Part shown: positions 1 to 10,937 of the stretch, piece after piece
Layout: the number at the start of each line of letters is the position of its first letter
Position numbering within the stretch: the first letter of the stretch is position 1
NCBI GenBank assembly: GCA_026008535.1
Contig: BRKX01000006.1
Coordinates: 4,424,501-4,488,500, forward strand
From: Perilla frutescens
Taxonomy: Eukaryota; Streptophyta; Magnoliopsida; Lamiales; Lamiaceae
Direction of reading: 5' to 3'
DNA length: 64,000 bases
Notes under the pieces: generated by a model
The model's input: the letters and a program-made list of their open reading frames with translations, nothing else
Databases searched by the model: none
Told to the model about the DNA's origin: nothing
Program-made: the position numbers and the translations under genes

Positions 1-1738
1 CCCCAAATCCTTCCTGTTGTAGCTCATTAAATACTTACATTGCGGGGTTACAAAAGCAAATGTTGATAACAAATAGGCAAGCAATTATGTGTGCCATTGC
101 ACTGGGTTCCATGTTGCGGAAGGGTGGAGTAATGGCCAATATTTATGAGCTTTGTGACGTGGACTTGAAAGATTTTAGCCTCCAAGGTGAGAGTTCGATT
201 ATAATATTGATAGTCCACATTATATGTAAAATCTTTATTGTTGCTATCTGATTCACTCTTTCTGGTTCCCTTTTTGGCTGGAGCAGTGTATGGACTAGAA
301 GGTACTAATTTCCCTTGCATTTTTTTTTCTCATTTTTACCTGATGGTGTATTTTGGTGTTTTCACACATAGATTTCTGGAAAGTACAATTTGCGAGTGTA
401 GTATTTGTGTTTTAGAATTAAAACGTGGTGATGGAGAAGATAACTTTAAGACTTGTGCGTTTGAATCTTGTACCTCAATTTCTGAGGTTTTAGTTCAAGT
501 AGAGTATGAATCTGTGCTTTGGGCAGATTAATTATGAACATTCGTTGAAGGATAATGTGATGAACATTTTTGTGTGAATGTAGGGTGTTTACTTCCGAGC
601 CTACCTGCAAATATGGTATATGATAATACATCAGGCTTCAGCTTTATGTGCGATTTGAGAGACAACATTGCAGCTCCATGGCCATCATCATCATCAGTCA
701 CCTCAATATCACTCTGTGCTCCTGGTAACTAATTCGAGAACCCTTTTATTCATTCACCTCTTTGTTTCTATTAGTAGCAGGCCGTGACGAGTTATGTTCA
801 ATAACTTCTCAGAGATGTCGTTGCCAGCACTACCAACGTCTCAAACTCTGCGTAATCATGGTGTGTATTTCCATCTAGCATACTGCATTTCATTGATACT
901 GTGTTTTCTTTCCCGTGGCCTCGACATATTTGTGATGGGAAGCTGATGGTGGTTTCGTAATGCAATGCAGGGTGGTGCGGGTGCAGGGTGGATCTTGTTG
1001 AACAAATTCTTTCAATTTTTGTTTTTATTGCTCTGTTGTTTTCGACTGATTTAGTAGTGAGCTGAGACAACTGATCTGTTTGAGGGCTATAGATTAACAA
1101 TGTGAGCAGGTTGTGTGTAAATTTGAGCATCTTTTGTGTACAGTGTTGCCGGTTTATTACAAATAATTCTCTAATCAATATTAACGGTAGAAGCAAAGCA
1201 ATCGCTAGCAATTATTTTCTATTAGCTAGATGTATATTAATTAAGAGAAGCAGATCGAATGTGCGTGAATGCATAAAATTTCTGCCATTTAGAGAGAGAA
1301 AATATAAATAGATGCCCATACAAATACAATAGCGGAAGGCACATGCTTCACTCCATCTACGCACTGCACCATTATCTCAAAAAAAATTCCCAGCAATTAA
1401 GAAATATTTAATTACTCTTTATTTAAGAAAACTCTACCATGCATATATAATGAACAACTATATCATGGGGAGTGTAACATGAATTATAGACAGCGACCTA
1501 CTTCATTAATTTCAGCTAAATGAAGATTTCTAGTACGAATATTCAATCTTCTTAATTCAATCATAAGTAATGCATCATAAATAGAAGCGTGGAACGGATT
1601 CCTACTTTATTGCACTGCATTTCTCGATTGTCAATGTCGAGTATAAAGAAATATCATTTCTATGGACCTATATGGGCTCTACTAGTATATCCGTATATAT
1701 TTTATAAAAAAATATATTTATTTGAATATTGAGATTAA
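1..1738. other. Unassigned sequence with exon-like segments
   Basis: I cannot assign this stretch to a gene. Two segments look like exons on the plus strand. Around 50-195 an open frame ends at a GT-type donor (CTCCAAG/GTGAGA). At 584-724 a segment lies between a good acceptor (GTGAATGTAG/) and a donor (/GTAACT) and is open in one frame, with peptide features such as MCDLRDN and APWPSS. These could be 3' exons of a host gene whose start lies outside the window. From about 800 to 1738 I see only AT-rich sequence with no supported feature. The identity and even the coding status are unproven. Confidence 0.25.
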
Positions 1739-1747
1739 TATAATTAT
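1739..1747. repeat. Target-site duplication of MULE, left copy
   Basis: The 9 bases TATAATTAT lie immediately left of the element and recur exactly at 5751-5759 immediately right of it. A 9-bp duplication is the usual footprint of Mutator-like transposition. Confidence 0.85.
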
Positions 1748-4700
1748 GTCAAAATATATAAAAATCGACAAAGTGAAATAAAATTTGGGAAAAAGCAACA
1801 GGTTTTAAATATAGGGAGTTTTGTAGGCAATTTGTCCTACAAAATAATAGGTCCCCACACCCAATCATTGACTCAGTGTACTTGTGTCAGACATTATCAA
1901 TCAATACACAACTTTCGATTAAATGAAAGCCACGATTGCCTGAACCAACCATCGATTAATGAAAATAACCCACGATTAAATGAAAGGAGCCTCGATTAAT
2001 TTTCAAGAGGGAATCGATTAAATCAAAAAAAAGGTCACGATTAAAGACACGACTAATTTTGAAGAAAGGCCATGATTAATTTTTGAAAAATGCCACGAAT
2101 AAGGCCATGACAAATTTTGAAAGAAATTAATCGATTTCTCGATTAATTTTGAATGCCTACATTAAATAAAATTCATGCCTCGATTATTTTTTAAAGTGCT
2201 TCGTTTCTATCATTTGAAAGATATGTTTTGTACTGTCCATTTTTTGTGTAATTCTTTCACAAATATTTGTTGTTTTCATTATATTGCATGTCGTAGTCTT
2301 TAAGTACATTAATAGTAGACTTTAAAAGCTAAATATTAAGTGAAATATAGCTTATTATGTTAATCGAGGCTATTAGAATTTATCGAGGCATGATTGAAAA
2401 TAATCAATGCTCCTTTGAAAATAATCTAGGCTTGTTTTAGAAATAGTCGTAGATATTGGAAATATTAATCGTAACTTCTTTAACTTAATCGAGGCCTTAT
2501 TTTAAATTCAATAGAGGATAATTTAAATGTACAATTAATCGAGGTATGGTTTAGGAATAATTGAGGCTATTAGTTAAATAATTGATGCTAATTAACCTAG
2601 GCATCAAAAAATCAATCAAGGCTATTTTTTTAACCGATGTCTTATTCTTATTTTTTAAAACAATCGATGCTAATCAATTCATGTTTATCAATCGATGATA
2701 ATCAATTCATGCTAATCAATCGATGGTAATTTTTAAAATCAACCGAGGCTATTTTTTTAATCGATACCTTATTCTAATTTTTAAAACAATCGATGTTAAT
2801 CAATTCATGCTAATCAATTTTTAAAAGAAGCCTCGATTACTTTCAAACGATCCTCGATTAAATTGAATGATCTACGATTAATGGAATTCCATTAATCGTA
2901 GATCATTCAATTTAATCGAGGCCTTCATTAATTGTGGATCATCCATTTAAGTGACGCCTCGATTAAATTGAATTGTTATGAGTTAAAACATTGTCCATTA
3001 AATTTAATGGAGGAAATCATTTCCCATTAATCGAGAAAATCATTTTCCCATTAAATATTGCCCATTAAATTGAATTGTCATGAAAATTTAGACTTAATCG
3101 AGGAAATCATTTTCCATTAATCGTGGAACTTCAATTGGCCACAATTAATTATTGGACATTGATTGATTCTTGACCACAATTAATCGAGGCTTGCCTCGAT
3201 TAGTATTAGATTAATCGAGGCTTCCCTCTATTAATTTTAAAATGTCATCGATTAATATTAATTCAAATATTCCTCAATTAATTAATCTCGATTAGCATAA
3301 TTAAATGAGCTTCGATTAGCATAAATTAAATGAGCCTCGATTAGCATAATTAAATTGATGATATTTTTTAGAATTAATCGAGGCATTTTTTAGAATTAAT
3401 CGAGACTATTAGAATTAATCGAGGCAATTTTAAATTTAATCGAGGTTCCTTTTAATTAATCGAGGCTTGTTTTAGAAATAATAGTGGTTATTTGAAATAT
3501 TAATCGATGATATTAGGATTTTACATGCGAAGATCACTTTGATCATCGATTATGAAATCTCGAAACAACCTATACACTATAGTATAATCAAATTGATTCT
3601 CACATGTGAAATCCTAATACAACCTATATACTATATAGTATAATCAAATTGATTCTCACAAGTGAAATCTCAATAAAATCTACACACCATAGTGTAATCA
3701 ATTTGATTTTAATATAGTGCTTATGTTGTATCGGGATTTTACTTGCGAGGATCACTTTGATTATCGATTATGAAATCTCGAAACAACCTATACACTATAA
3801 TATAATCAAATTGATTCTCACAAGTGAAATCTTGATAAAATCTACACACCATAGTGTAATCAATTTAATTTTAATATAGTGTATATGTTGTATTGGGATT
3901 TTACATGCGAAGATCACTTTGATCATCGATTATGAAATCTCGAAACAACATATACGCTATAGTATAATCAAATTGATTCTCACATGTGAAATCCTAATAC
4001 AACCTATATACTATATAGTATAATCAAATTGATTCTCGCAAGTGAAATCTCGATAAAATCTACACACCATAGTGTAATCAATTTGATTTTAATATAATGT
4101 ATATGTTGTATTGGGATTTTACATGCGAAGATCACTTTGATCATCGATTATGAAATCTCGAAACAACCTATACACTATAGTATAATCAAATTGATTCTCA
4201 CATGTGAAATCCTAATACAACCTATATACTATATAGTATAATCAAATTCATTCTCACAAGTGAAATCTCGATAAAATCTACACACCATAGTGTAATCAAT
4301 TTGATTTTAATATAGTGTATATGTTGTATTGGGATTTTACATGCGAAGATCACAATGATCATCGATTATGAAATCTCGAAACAATCTATATACTATAGTA
4401 TAATCAAATTGATTCTCACATGTCAAATCCTAATATAACCTATACACTATATAGTATAATCAAATTCATTCTTACAAGTGAAATTCTGATAAAATTTATA
4501 CACTATATTGTAATCAAACTTTGCCACAATTAATTTTAATTTGTCACGATTAATTATAAATTTACCACGATTAAATTCAAATATTACCACGATTAATTGG
4601 CCACAAATTGCCATGAATTGGCCATATATTGCCACGATTAATTGGCAATCAATTGACAATTAATTGATTGCCAATTAATCGAGTGCCAATTAATTGTCAC

Positions 4701-5750
4701 GATTAATTGATTCTTGGCCACAATTAATCAAGGCAAGCCTCAATTAGTATTAAATTAATCGAGCGATTAATTTTAAAATTTTCTCGATTAATTAACCTTG
4801 ATTAGCATAATTAAATGAGCCTCCATTAGCATAATTAATCAAGATTAATCTAAAGTAAGTCTCGACTAACATAATGATCCACGATTAATATCACTTAAGC
4901 CTCGATTAATTTTTAAAGCCACGGTTATCATAATATGAGCCTCGATTAAGTTGCTATGTGCCACGATTAATTGTCTAGAAAGCTACGATTAATTTAAACG
5001 AGTCACGATTAATTTTTAATGAGCCTCGATTAGTTTTGTGTACATTGCCTCGATTAATTTGATATGTGCCACGATTAATTGACTTCAAGGTCCACGATTA
5101 ATTTAAATGAGTTACGATTAGTTTTCAATTAGCCTCGACTAGTTTTGGGAACATTACCTCGATTACTTTTAATATTTCATATAATTTAGAAATTTGTAAA
5201 ATTTAAATTAATATTGACAATGTTTTAATCGAGGAGATACAAATTAATCGTGGACCATTTCAAATAAATCAAGGCAATGTGTTAAATTAATCGTGGATGA
5301 TTTAAATTTAATTGAGGCTCATTTCAACATAATCGTGACTTTTTTTAATTAATCGATGATCATTTAAATTAATTTTTAAATGAGCCTCGATTAAGTTAAA
5401 AATTGCCTCGATAATTTAGAATTAATCATGGATTAATCGTGGTGCGTTTTTTTTCATTGTATGTTAATCGTGGTGGCTAGGTTTTGTTTCTAATTCAAAA
5501 CCGTGAAGAAGAGTGAGGAGGAGAGATCACGTGGGGTTGTTGGGGGATTAATTGAAAAGTGGGAGAATTTGTTCCCTTTGCACTAGTGTCCAGAATGTTG
5601 TCAGTTTTTTTAAATAAAAAACTGATTTTGTGGGGCCCTGACATTGAATCTTGTACAAAATAAGTACAAATTGTCGAAAAAACTCATAACTTTTAAATGT
5701 TGTTTTTTTCCCTTTACTTATTTACTTTTGTCGAAATAAAGATTTTCCCC
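1748..5750. mobile_element. Non-autonomous MULE-type element filled with CGATTAA repeats
   Basis: This 4.0 kb element is bounded by a perfect 9-bp direct duplication (TATAATTAT). Its ends form an imperfect terminal inverted repeat of about 110 bases: the left side reads GTCAAAATATATAAAAATCG, and the right side read in reverse starts GGGGAAAATCTTTATTTCG. Both then continue through CGACAAA, GGGAAAAA, CAACA and CAATTTGT blocks. No transposase or other long ORF is present. The interior carries about fifty copies (counted by eye) of CGATTAA or its complement, mostly inside CCTCGATTAA or CACGATTAA, in both orientations, plus a 218-bp tandem array. The TSD length and GGGGAAAAT-type terminus point to the MULE superfamily; transposition must have been supplied in trans. 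Confidence 0.8.
3511..4500. repeat. 218-bp tandem array inside the MULE
   Basis: Five units begin at about 3513, 3731, 3893, 4111 and 4329, each with GGATTTTACATGCGAAGATC or a near variant. Spacing is 218, 162, 218 and 218 bases; the second unit lacks one internal subrepeat. Each unit is itself made of roughly 56-base subrepeats built on a TATACACTATAGTATAATCA-like palindromic core followed by TTGATTCTCACA(A/T)GTGAAAT. The array has no ORF. Confidence 0.85.
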
Positions 5751-5759
5751 TATAATTAT
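5751..5759. repeat. Target-site duplication of MULE, right copy
   Basis: Exact copy of the 9 bases at 1739-1747, directly abutting the right terminus (..ATTTTCCCC). Confidence 0.85.
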
Positions 5760-5793
5760 ATTGATTAGGTTGACTTTTATATTATTTTTACAG

Positions 5794-5901
5794 ATTTGGG
5801 CGTACAAGTCCATACTGGATCTTGGAAGACAGGATGCGAGGGTTGCTGAACCCGAGACCTTGTCTCGTTGCTTGAAGTGGTTTTTCACGAGTTCAATGTG
5901 A
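5794..5901 (+). pseudogene. Exon relic resembling DUF1985-type transposon protein
   Basis: After a pyrimidine-rich acceptor (ATTATTTTTACAG/) an open frame encodes a peptide containing WAYKSILDLG and ending in a stop after 35 codons. A tryptophan-alanine-tyrosine box followed by an isoleucine/leucine-glycine motif and an arginine-rich turn recalls the conserved tail of plant DUF1985/Ulp1-associated transposon proteins. The MULE lies in the presumed upstream intron and the Sirevirus starts 50 bases downstream, so this is a host relic interrupted twice. Sequence beyond the Sirevirus (17320-17780), rich in lysine and proline codons but full of stops, may be its continuation. The family assignment is from memory of the motif only. 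Confidence 0.35.
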
Positions 5902-5951
5902 TGGATTTTCACACATTATTAAATTATGCGGTAATGAATTTAAATAGTAAT

Positions 5952-6554
5952 TGTTAGTGCCATTAGTTTGCACTTATTGTTCATTTTGTGTTGTTGGCGA
6001 GATATGTTTGACAATGTGTGTTTGGGTATATCCCAAGAAGACTTCGTATTCTGCCGTGCAAGAAAAGAAGAACAGTTGGCGAACTGTTCTCTCTGATGTC
6101 CCAGACATACCCAGGGACACTTTTATATGACAGTTTCTATATTTACAAGATTGTATTGGCGAGATACAGAAGACAATGTGTTTCAGGGTATGTGCCTGAA
6201 GACAAAAGTTCCGTTGTGCAAGTTTTGAAGAACAGTTGAAGAACTGTTCGCTCTGATGTTCCTGACATACCCAGGAACAGTTTAATTATGATAGTTTCCA
6301 TAATTTGAAGATCTTCGCTGATCAGGTTTGGAAGGTCAAGATATATTCGTTTAACTGCCTTGTGGTGTAGATACCGTGTTGAAATTAATCCTACTACACA
6401 TGGAAAATATCTACACACGTTTGGGAAGATCACAAGCCAATATTCACTTACCTATACCGGCGGAAATAGACCAACGGTATCATTGAAGTGAAGATTATAG
6501 GAAGACCGATTCTTGCTGCAATCGGTGGACGACTTTGATTTGATTCTCTTAGCA
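5952..6554 (+). repeat. 5' LTR of Sirevirus 1, internally deleted
   Basis: It aligns with the first ~600 bases of the 3' LTR (16147-17243) and of the LTR at 20775. It then jumps from ..GATTCTCTTAG straight into CACCAGAGCGGG, the primer-binding region. About 490 bases of LTR, including the TATA box, and the first bases of the primer-binding site are missing. The joint has a GCA overlap shared by both parental sequences. Confidence 0.8.
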
Positions 6555-6626
6555 CCAGAGCGGGTCACCTGTATTCAGGTGTGATCTTGGGTTATTAATC
6601 TGTGTATTTTGTGTTGTTTTGTCGAG

Positions 6627-9157
6627 ATGGACACAATGAAAGAAGGAGCCTCGACAGTGCGACCCCCACTCCTTGATGGCAACAATTATGCCTACTGGAA
6701 AGCTAGAATAACATCTTTCATTCGCTTAATTGATGAGCATGCTTGGAAGATGGTGATGGAAGGGTGTAAGCCTCGCACAAAGACAGATGATAAAGGCAAA
6801 ACCATGCTGAAGCCGGAAGAAGAGTGGGGGGATGCTGAGTACCAGATCATGGGGCTAAACGCTAAAGCCATGAACGCCATCTTCTCGGCTGTAGACATGA
6901 ATGTCTTCAAACTCATCTCCACCTGTGACAAAGCTAAGGATGCGTTGGACATACTGCAGACCACATTTGAAGGAACAAGCAGTGTTCGTGCATCACGTAT
7001 ATATGCAACTGCTCACCACCAGATTTGAGAACCTCTGGATGGATGAGGCTGAAAAACTTGCTGATTTCAATGCCAGAATCTGTGACATTGCGAATGAAAG
7101 CTTTGCTCTTGGAGGTGCGATTTCTGAAAAGAAACTTGTGCGAAAAGTTTTGCGATCTCTGCCCAAAAGATTCGCCTACAAAGTCACGGCTATTGAAGAA
7201 GTCAAAGACGTGAGCAAGATGAAGCTACAAGAAATGATGGGGTCCTTGCGAACCTTTGAAATGGGGCTGATAAATGAAGAAACAGTGCAGAAGAAAAGCA
7301 TAGCTTTTCAGGCAGGTTCTAGTACTGATGTGCCAAGTAATGTTCTTGACAGAGCCGACCTTGCAGAATCAATTGCTATGCTTTCAAAGAATTTTTCCAG
7401 GTTCACAAGACGAATTGAGAAATCATCTCAAAATAATTCTGCCAAGAACATGTTCTCTAAACCTCGAAAAATGAAGGATGATGATTCCAATGAAGAGAAA
7501 CTTAAAGAAGTAAAATATAGAGAATGCGGTGGCTTTGGTCATTACGAAGCTGAGTGTGCTAACACTCTTAAAAGAAAGAACCAAGTCTTACTGTTCTTCC
7601 TTAAGTGAGAGCGATGATCCTGATGAAAGTGGAAGTGATGAAGGATGCGTAAGCAATCATATTGCTTTTATGACACATTCTGGCAAGGAGTTTGTTCCTG
7701 CATCTGTTCCTGACAACGAGGATGAGAAAACATCAGAATGCAGTGAAGATGAAGAATTCACTGAAGAATCAGCTATGGAGGCGTATAAAAAGCTGCATTC
7801 CAGTTGGATCATGGTGGTTGAAGTCAACAAGGATCTGTAGAAAGAAAACTCAGACCTCACTAAAGAGAGAGATGATCTCTACATAAGACTTAAGGAGCTG
7901 GAAGATGAACTGTCGCAATCCAGGAACAGTTCTCAAGCACAGGATGGTAAACTTCAACACTTGAAGAAGCTTGTTAAAATGATGAACTCTGGATCATCTC
8001 AACTGGATGAAATTCTCTCTAAAGGAAAGAGCCGTCAGGATCACACTGGGCTTGGATATAATGACGGTCAGACCTATGACAGATTTTGTCATGGACAATC
8101 TTCTAGAACAAAAGATTCGACAGTTCCTGAATGAAAGCTGAACCAAAGAACTTCTTCAAAGAGAAGTCACCACATCCGAAGAAGTCCAAAAGAAGGACTT
8201 TTCCTATTTGCCACTACTGTGAGAAACCTGGACACATTCGTCTACACTGCAGAAATTATCTCAATGATCTGAGGAGAATGAGAAGAAGAGGCCTGTATCG
8301 GCCTGAACAGTATGTCAGAAAAAAAGATGTCAGAGAAACATCTAGGAACAACCACAGAAACTACGTGGTTAACACTGCTCTCAACATTAATGCAAAGAGC
8401 AGTTGGTTTCTTGACAGCGGATGTTCGCGTCACATGACCGGAGATGTAAGCATGCTGAACAATATTCAAAAAGATTGTTCATATCAATCTGTAACCTTTG
8501 GAGCTGGTGTCAAAGGAAGAGTTATTGGACGTGGTTAGTTGAATGTTCCTGGCATGCTTCGCTTAGAGGATGTTTTGCTCTTGGAGGGACTAAAAGCTAA
8601 TTTAATTAGCATTAGTCAGTTGTGTGACCAAGGTCTCTTTGTTCACTGTACAAGAGACAAATGTCTGGTCAAAGATAAAACAAGTGTTTTGCTGATGGAT
8701 GGTTACAGATCGCGGGATAACTGCTATCTTCTCAATAAGAAAGGAACAAATGTTGTGAGGATAAGAAGTGACCATGATCGAGAGTTTGAAAACGTGTTCT
8801 TCCAACTGTTTTGTGAAGAAAAAGGTGTCGATCAAGAATTTGTTGCCCATAAAATACCTCAACAAAATGGTGTTGTTGATCGAACTCTTCAAGAAATGAG
8901 TCGAGTTATGATGAAGGCCAAATCTGTTCCTGACAACCTTTGGGCTGAGGTGGTAAACACGGCTTGCCATGTTATTAATCGGGTGTACTTCAGACCCAAG
9001 ACAAGAATTACTCTCTATGAGCTGTGGAAAGGGAATAAGCCAAACGTAAAATACTTTCACATCTTTGGAAGTATTTGTTACATGTTGAGGGATAGATTGT
9101 ATATTAGAAAATTTGACGCCAAAGGAGATGAATGCATTTTTCTTGGATTTTCAAGAA
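6627..9157 (+). pseudogene. Sirevirus 1 gag-protease-partial integrase
   Basis: The reading begins at ATG 6627 (MDTMKEG) with a UBN2-type Gag whose LDGNNYAYWKAR box is clear. A small insertion near 6995 shifts the frame; Gag continues at 7022-7590 and shifts again near 7585. The first zinc knuckle has lost its first cysteine (YRECGGFGHYEAEC), while the second (CHYCEKPGHIRLHC, near 8210) is intact. The protease site DSGCSRHMTG lies near 8420. A stop interrupts at 8536. After the LLNKKG segment the sequence jumps to the middle of integrase, losing the zinc-binding region and first catalytic aspartate; the rest runs to FLGFSRNS, where the nested element interrupts it. Comparison with the copy at 21755 reveals these lesions. 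No functional product is expected. Confidence 0.85.
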
Positions 9158-9162
9158 ATAGC

Positions 9163-10604
9163 TGATCGGTATTTTATCTCACTAAAAATACTACCCGCAA
9201 GTGTACGAGGTAAATGTAGTAAAACAATGGGAGCAAGGTCGTATCTACAGAGACTGGTAATGCAAAGCAGCTAAGTACTCAATTATGTTGTTTTAGTTTA
9301 TCTAGAGAACCAATTAAAAGTCTGATTTTAATAAACTAAAATGCTGAAATAAAATAAATAAGCAACCAGAGGTAACTGGATAAACAGACGAAAAGACGGA
9401 TCCTAGGGTGTTTATGTTAAATAAATTCACTGAATCTCAGATAATCTATCAAACCAATTTAATTCTAAATCTTGTAGGAGAATCACTAAATTAATCACAG
9501 CCTCTCTCTCGAGTAAGTTATGAAAGTAGATTAGATTATAATTCTTATCTCTCGATCTTGAATTATCATCTAACTCCAATTAGCACCTCAGATTTATTCT
9601 CCTCTCAACACCTACTAATCTCTCAATCTAGCAGATTCGAGTTATGCAATCCTAATCCGTTAATTATTAACCTCTCTCGAGTGAATAATAAATTAACTAC
9701 ACAATTGTAAATGCTGATCAATTCATTCACAAAAGACGATAAAAATCAAGGATGCATAAACAAGAAATAGAAATGAACAATAAAATTACTTCAAATCATA
9801 GATCCATAAAACATTCAACAACCCTAGGATCTACAGATGTTTAGCTCCTCATGATGTATTCAAAATCCAAAAGAAATAAATACACAAAAATAGCTATCAT
9901 GATAATCCGGAATGAAAATAGCATAAAATAAACTTAGTCTATAATGATGCGTCTTCAATCTCTCAATGGCCTCTTCTCTGTCTTCTCCTCGTGTTCTCTG
10001 CTCTTCAATAGGGTAAAAGTCGTGCCAAAATTCGTCCACAATTGGGCTTTAAATAGCTGAGAAGAAGTCTGAGTTGAATAGCAAACAAACTGGACGAAAT
10101 AGGGCGATAATTGCCCTTCCCGCACTGCCGCACGGCCGTGCCAACTTGGCTGGCTGTGGCACGGGCCGTGCTAAACTTTCTGGACAATTTTTACACATTC
10201 TGGACAGTTGGCACGGCCCGTGCAGCCTTGGTTCACTCTCGCACGGCCGTGCAGCTCCTCCAGGGCCTCCGACACGTTTCACCGTTTTGCTCCGTTCTCA
10301 TTCGTTTCTTATCCGATTGGCCTGATTCAAATTGCAGCGTGCTCCTCACTCGATCCTCTATCTTCTAAGACACTTTTCAAGATGAATTGAGTCTCATAAA
10401 ATGAATGGCATCAAATCCAATCTTCTACTCCATCTTAGGCCTCAAATTCTTCACAAATTCAGCACCAAAACACCAAAACTCGACAAACTTAAAGACTCAA
10501 CGAATAAGTTACAACTCGATAACAAACTATCCTAATTTACATGGTTTACCACTAAAAGTACACCAATAAACACCCGTAAAACCATGCAAAACATGAGTTC
10601 ATCA
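9163..10604 (-). repeat. Full-length LTR (3' LTR on minus strand) of nested element
   Basis: This 1442-bp LTR is TG..CA bounded. On the plus strand it is followed by ACTCCCCCAAACT, the complement of a polypurine tract, which makes it the 3' LTR of a minus-strand element. It carries a GC-rich cluster of GCACGGCCGTGC-type palindromes at 10125-10260, in strong contrast to its AT-rich surroundings. Short ORFs over the cluster on both strands are palindrome artefacts. Confidence 0.8.
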
Positions 10605-10937
10605 ACTCCCCCAAACTAACCTATTGTTCGTCCTCGAACAAAGAACAAGAACAACCACGAACACATGTTTTCATAACAATCATTGCTGCTTCAGGATAAC
10701 AAATCACACAATTCAAACACAACAAAAACACGATCAGTGCATCACGAATCATTCAATGAAAGGTCTTCGATCTCATAACCTCACCAAACAGAAAGATCAC
10801 TCTCTCTCAAGTGTATAAAAAGGATGTGTATACTCTCAAACTAGAAATAAATGCCCAACTTGCCATATGCTTTCCCATAGTCTAATATCTCCTTTACTAT
10901 AGTAGAATGCGAACGAAGAATCGGAAAGGGCTTTCCC
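10605..10937 (-). other. Internal remnant of nested LTR element
   Basis: About 330 bases remain between the LTRs. They start with the complement of the polypurine tract (10605-10618) followed by CCTATTGTTCGTCCTCGAAC, a typical sequence beside such tracts in gypsy-like elements. No gag or pol coding survives and no primer-binding site is visible, because the deletion joining this part to the second LTR removed that end. Confidence 0.65.

Noticed and set aside
1748..1800. Element start at GGGAAAAAGC (1787) rather than 1748
   Set aside because: Flanks at 1778-1786 and 5713-5721 do not match, whereas borders 1748 and 5750 give an exact 9-bp duplication and extend the inverted repeat.
10049..10368. 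Overlapping ORFs on both strands over the GC-rich LTR cluster, repeated at 11511-11801
   Set aside because: They are created by self-complementary GCACGGCCGTGC repeats inside an LTR.
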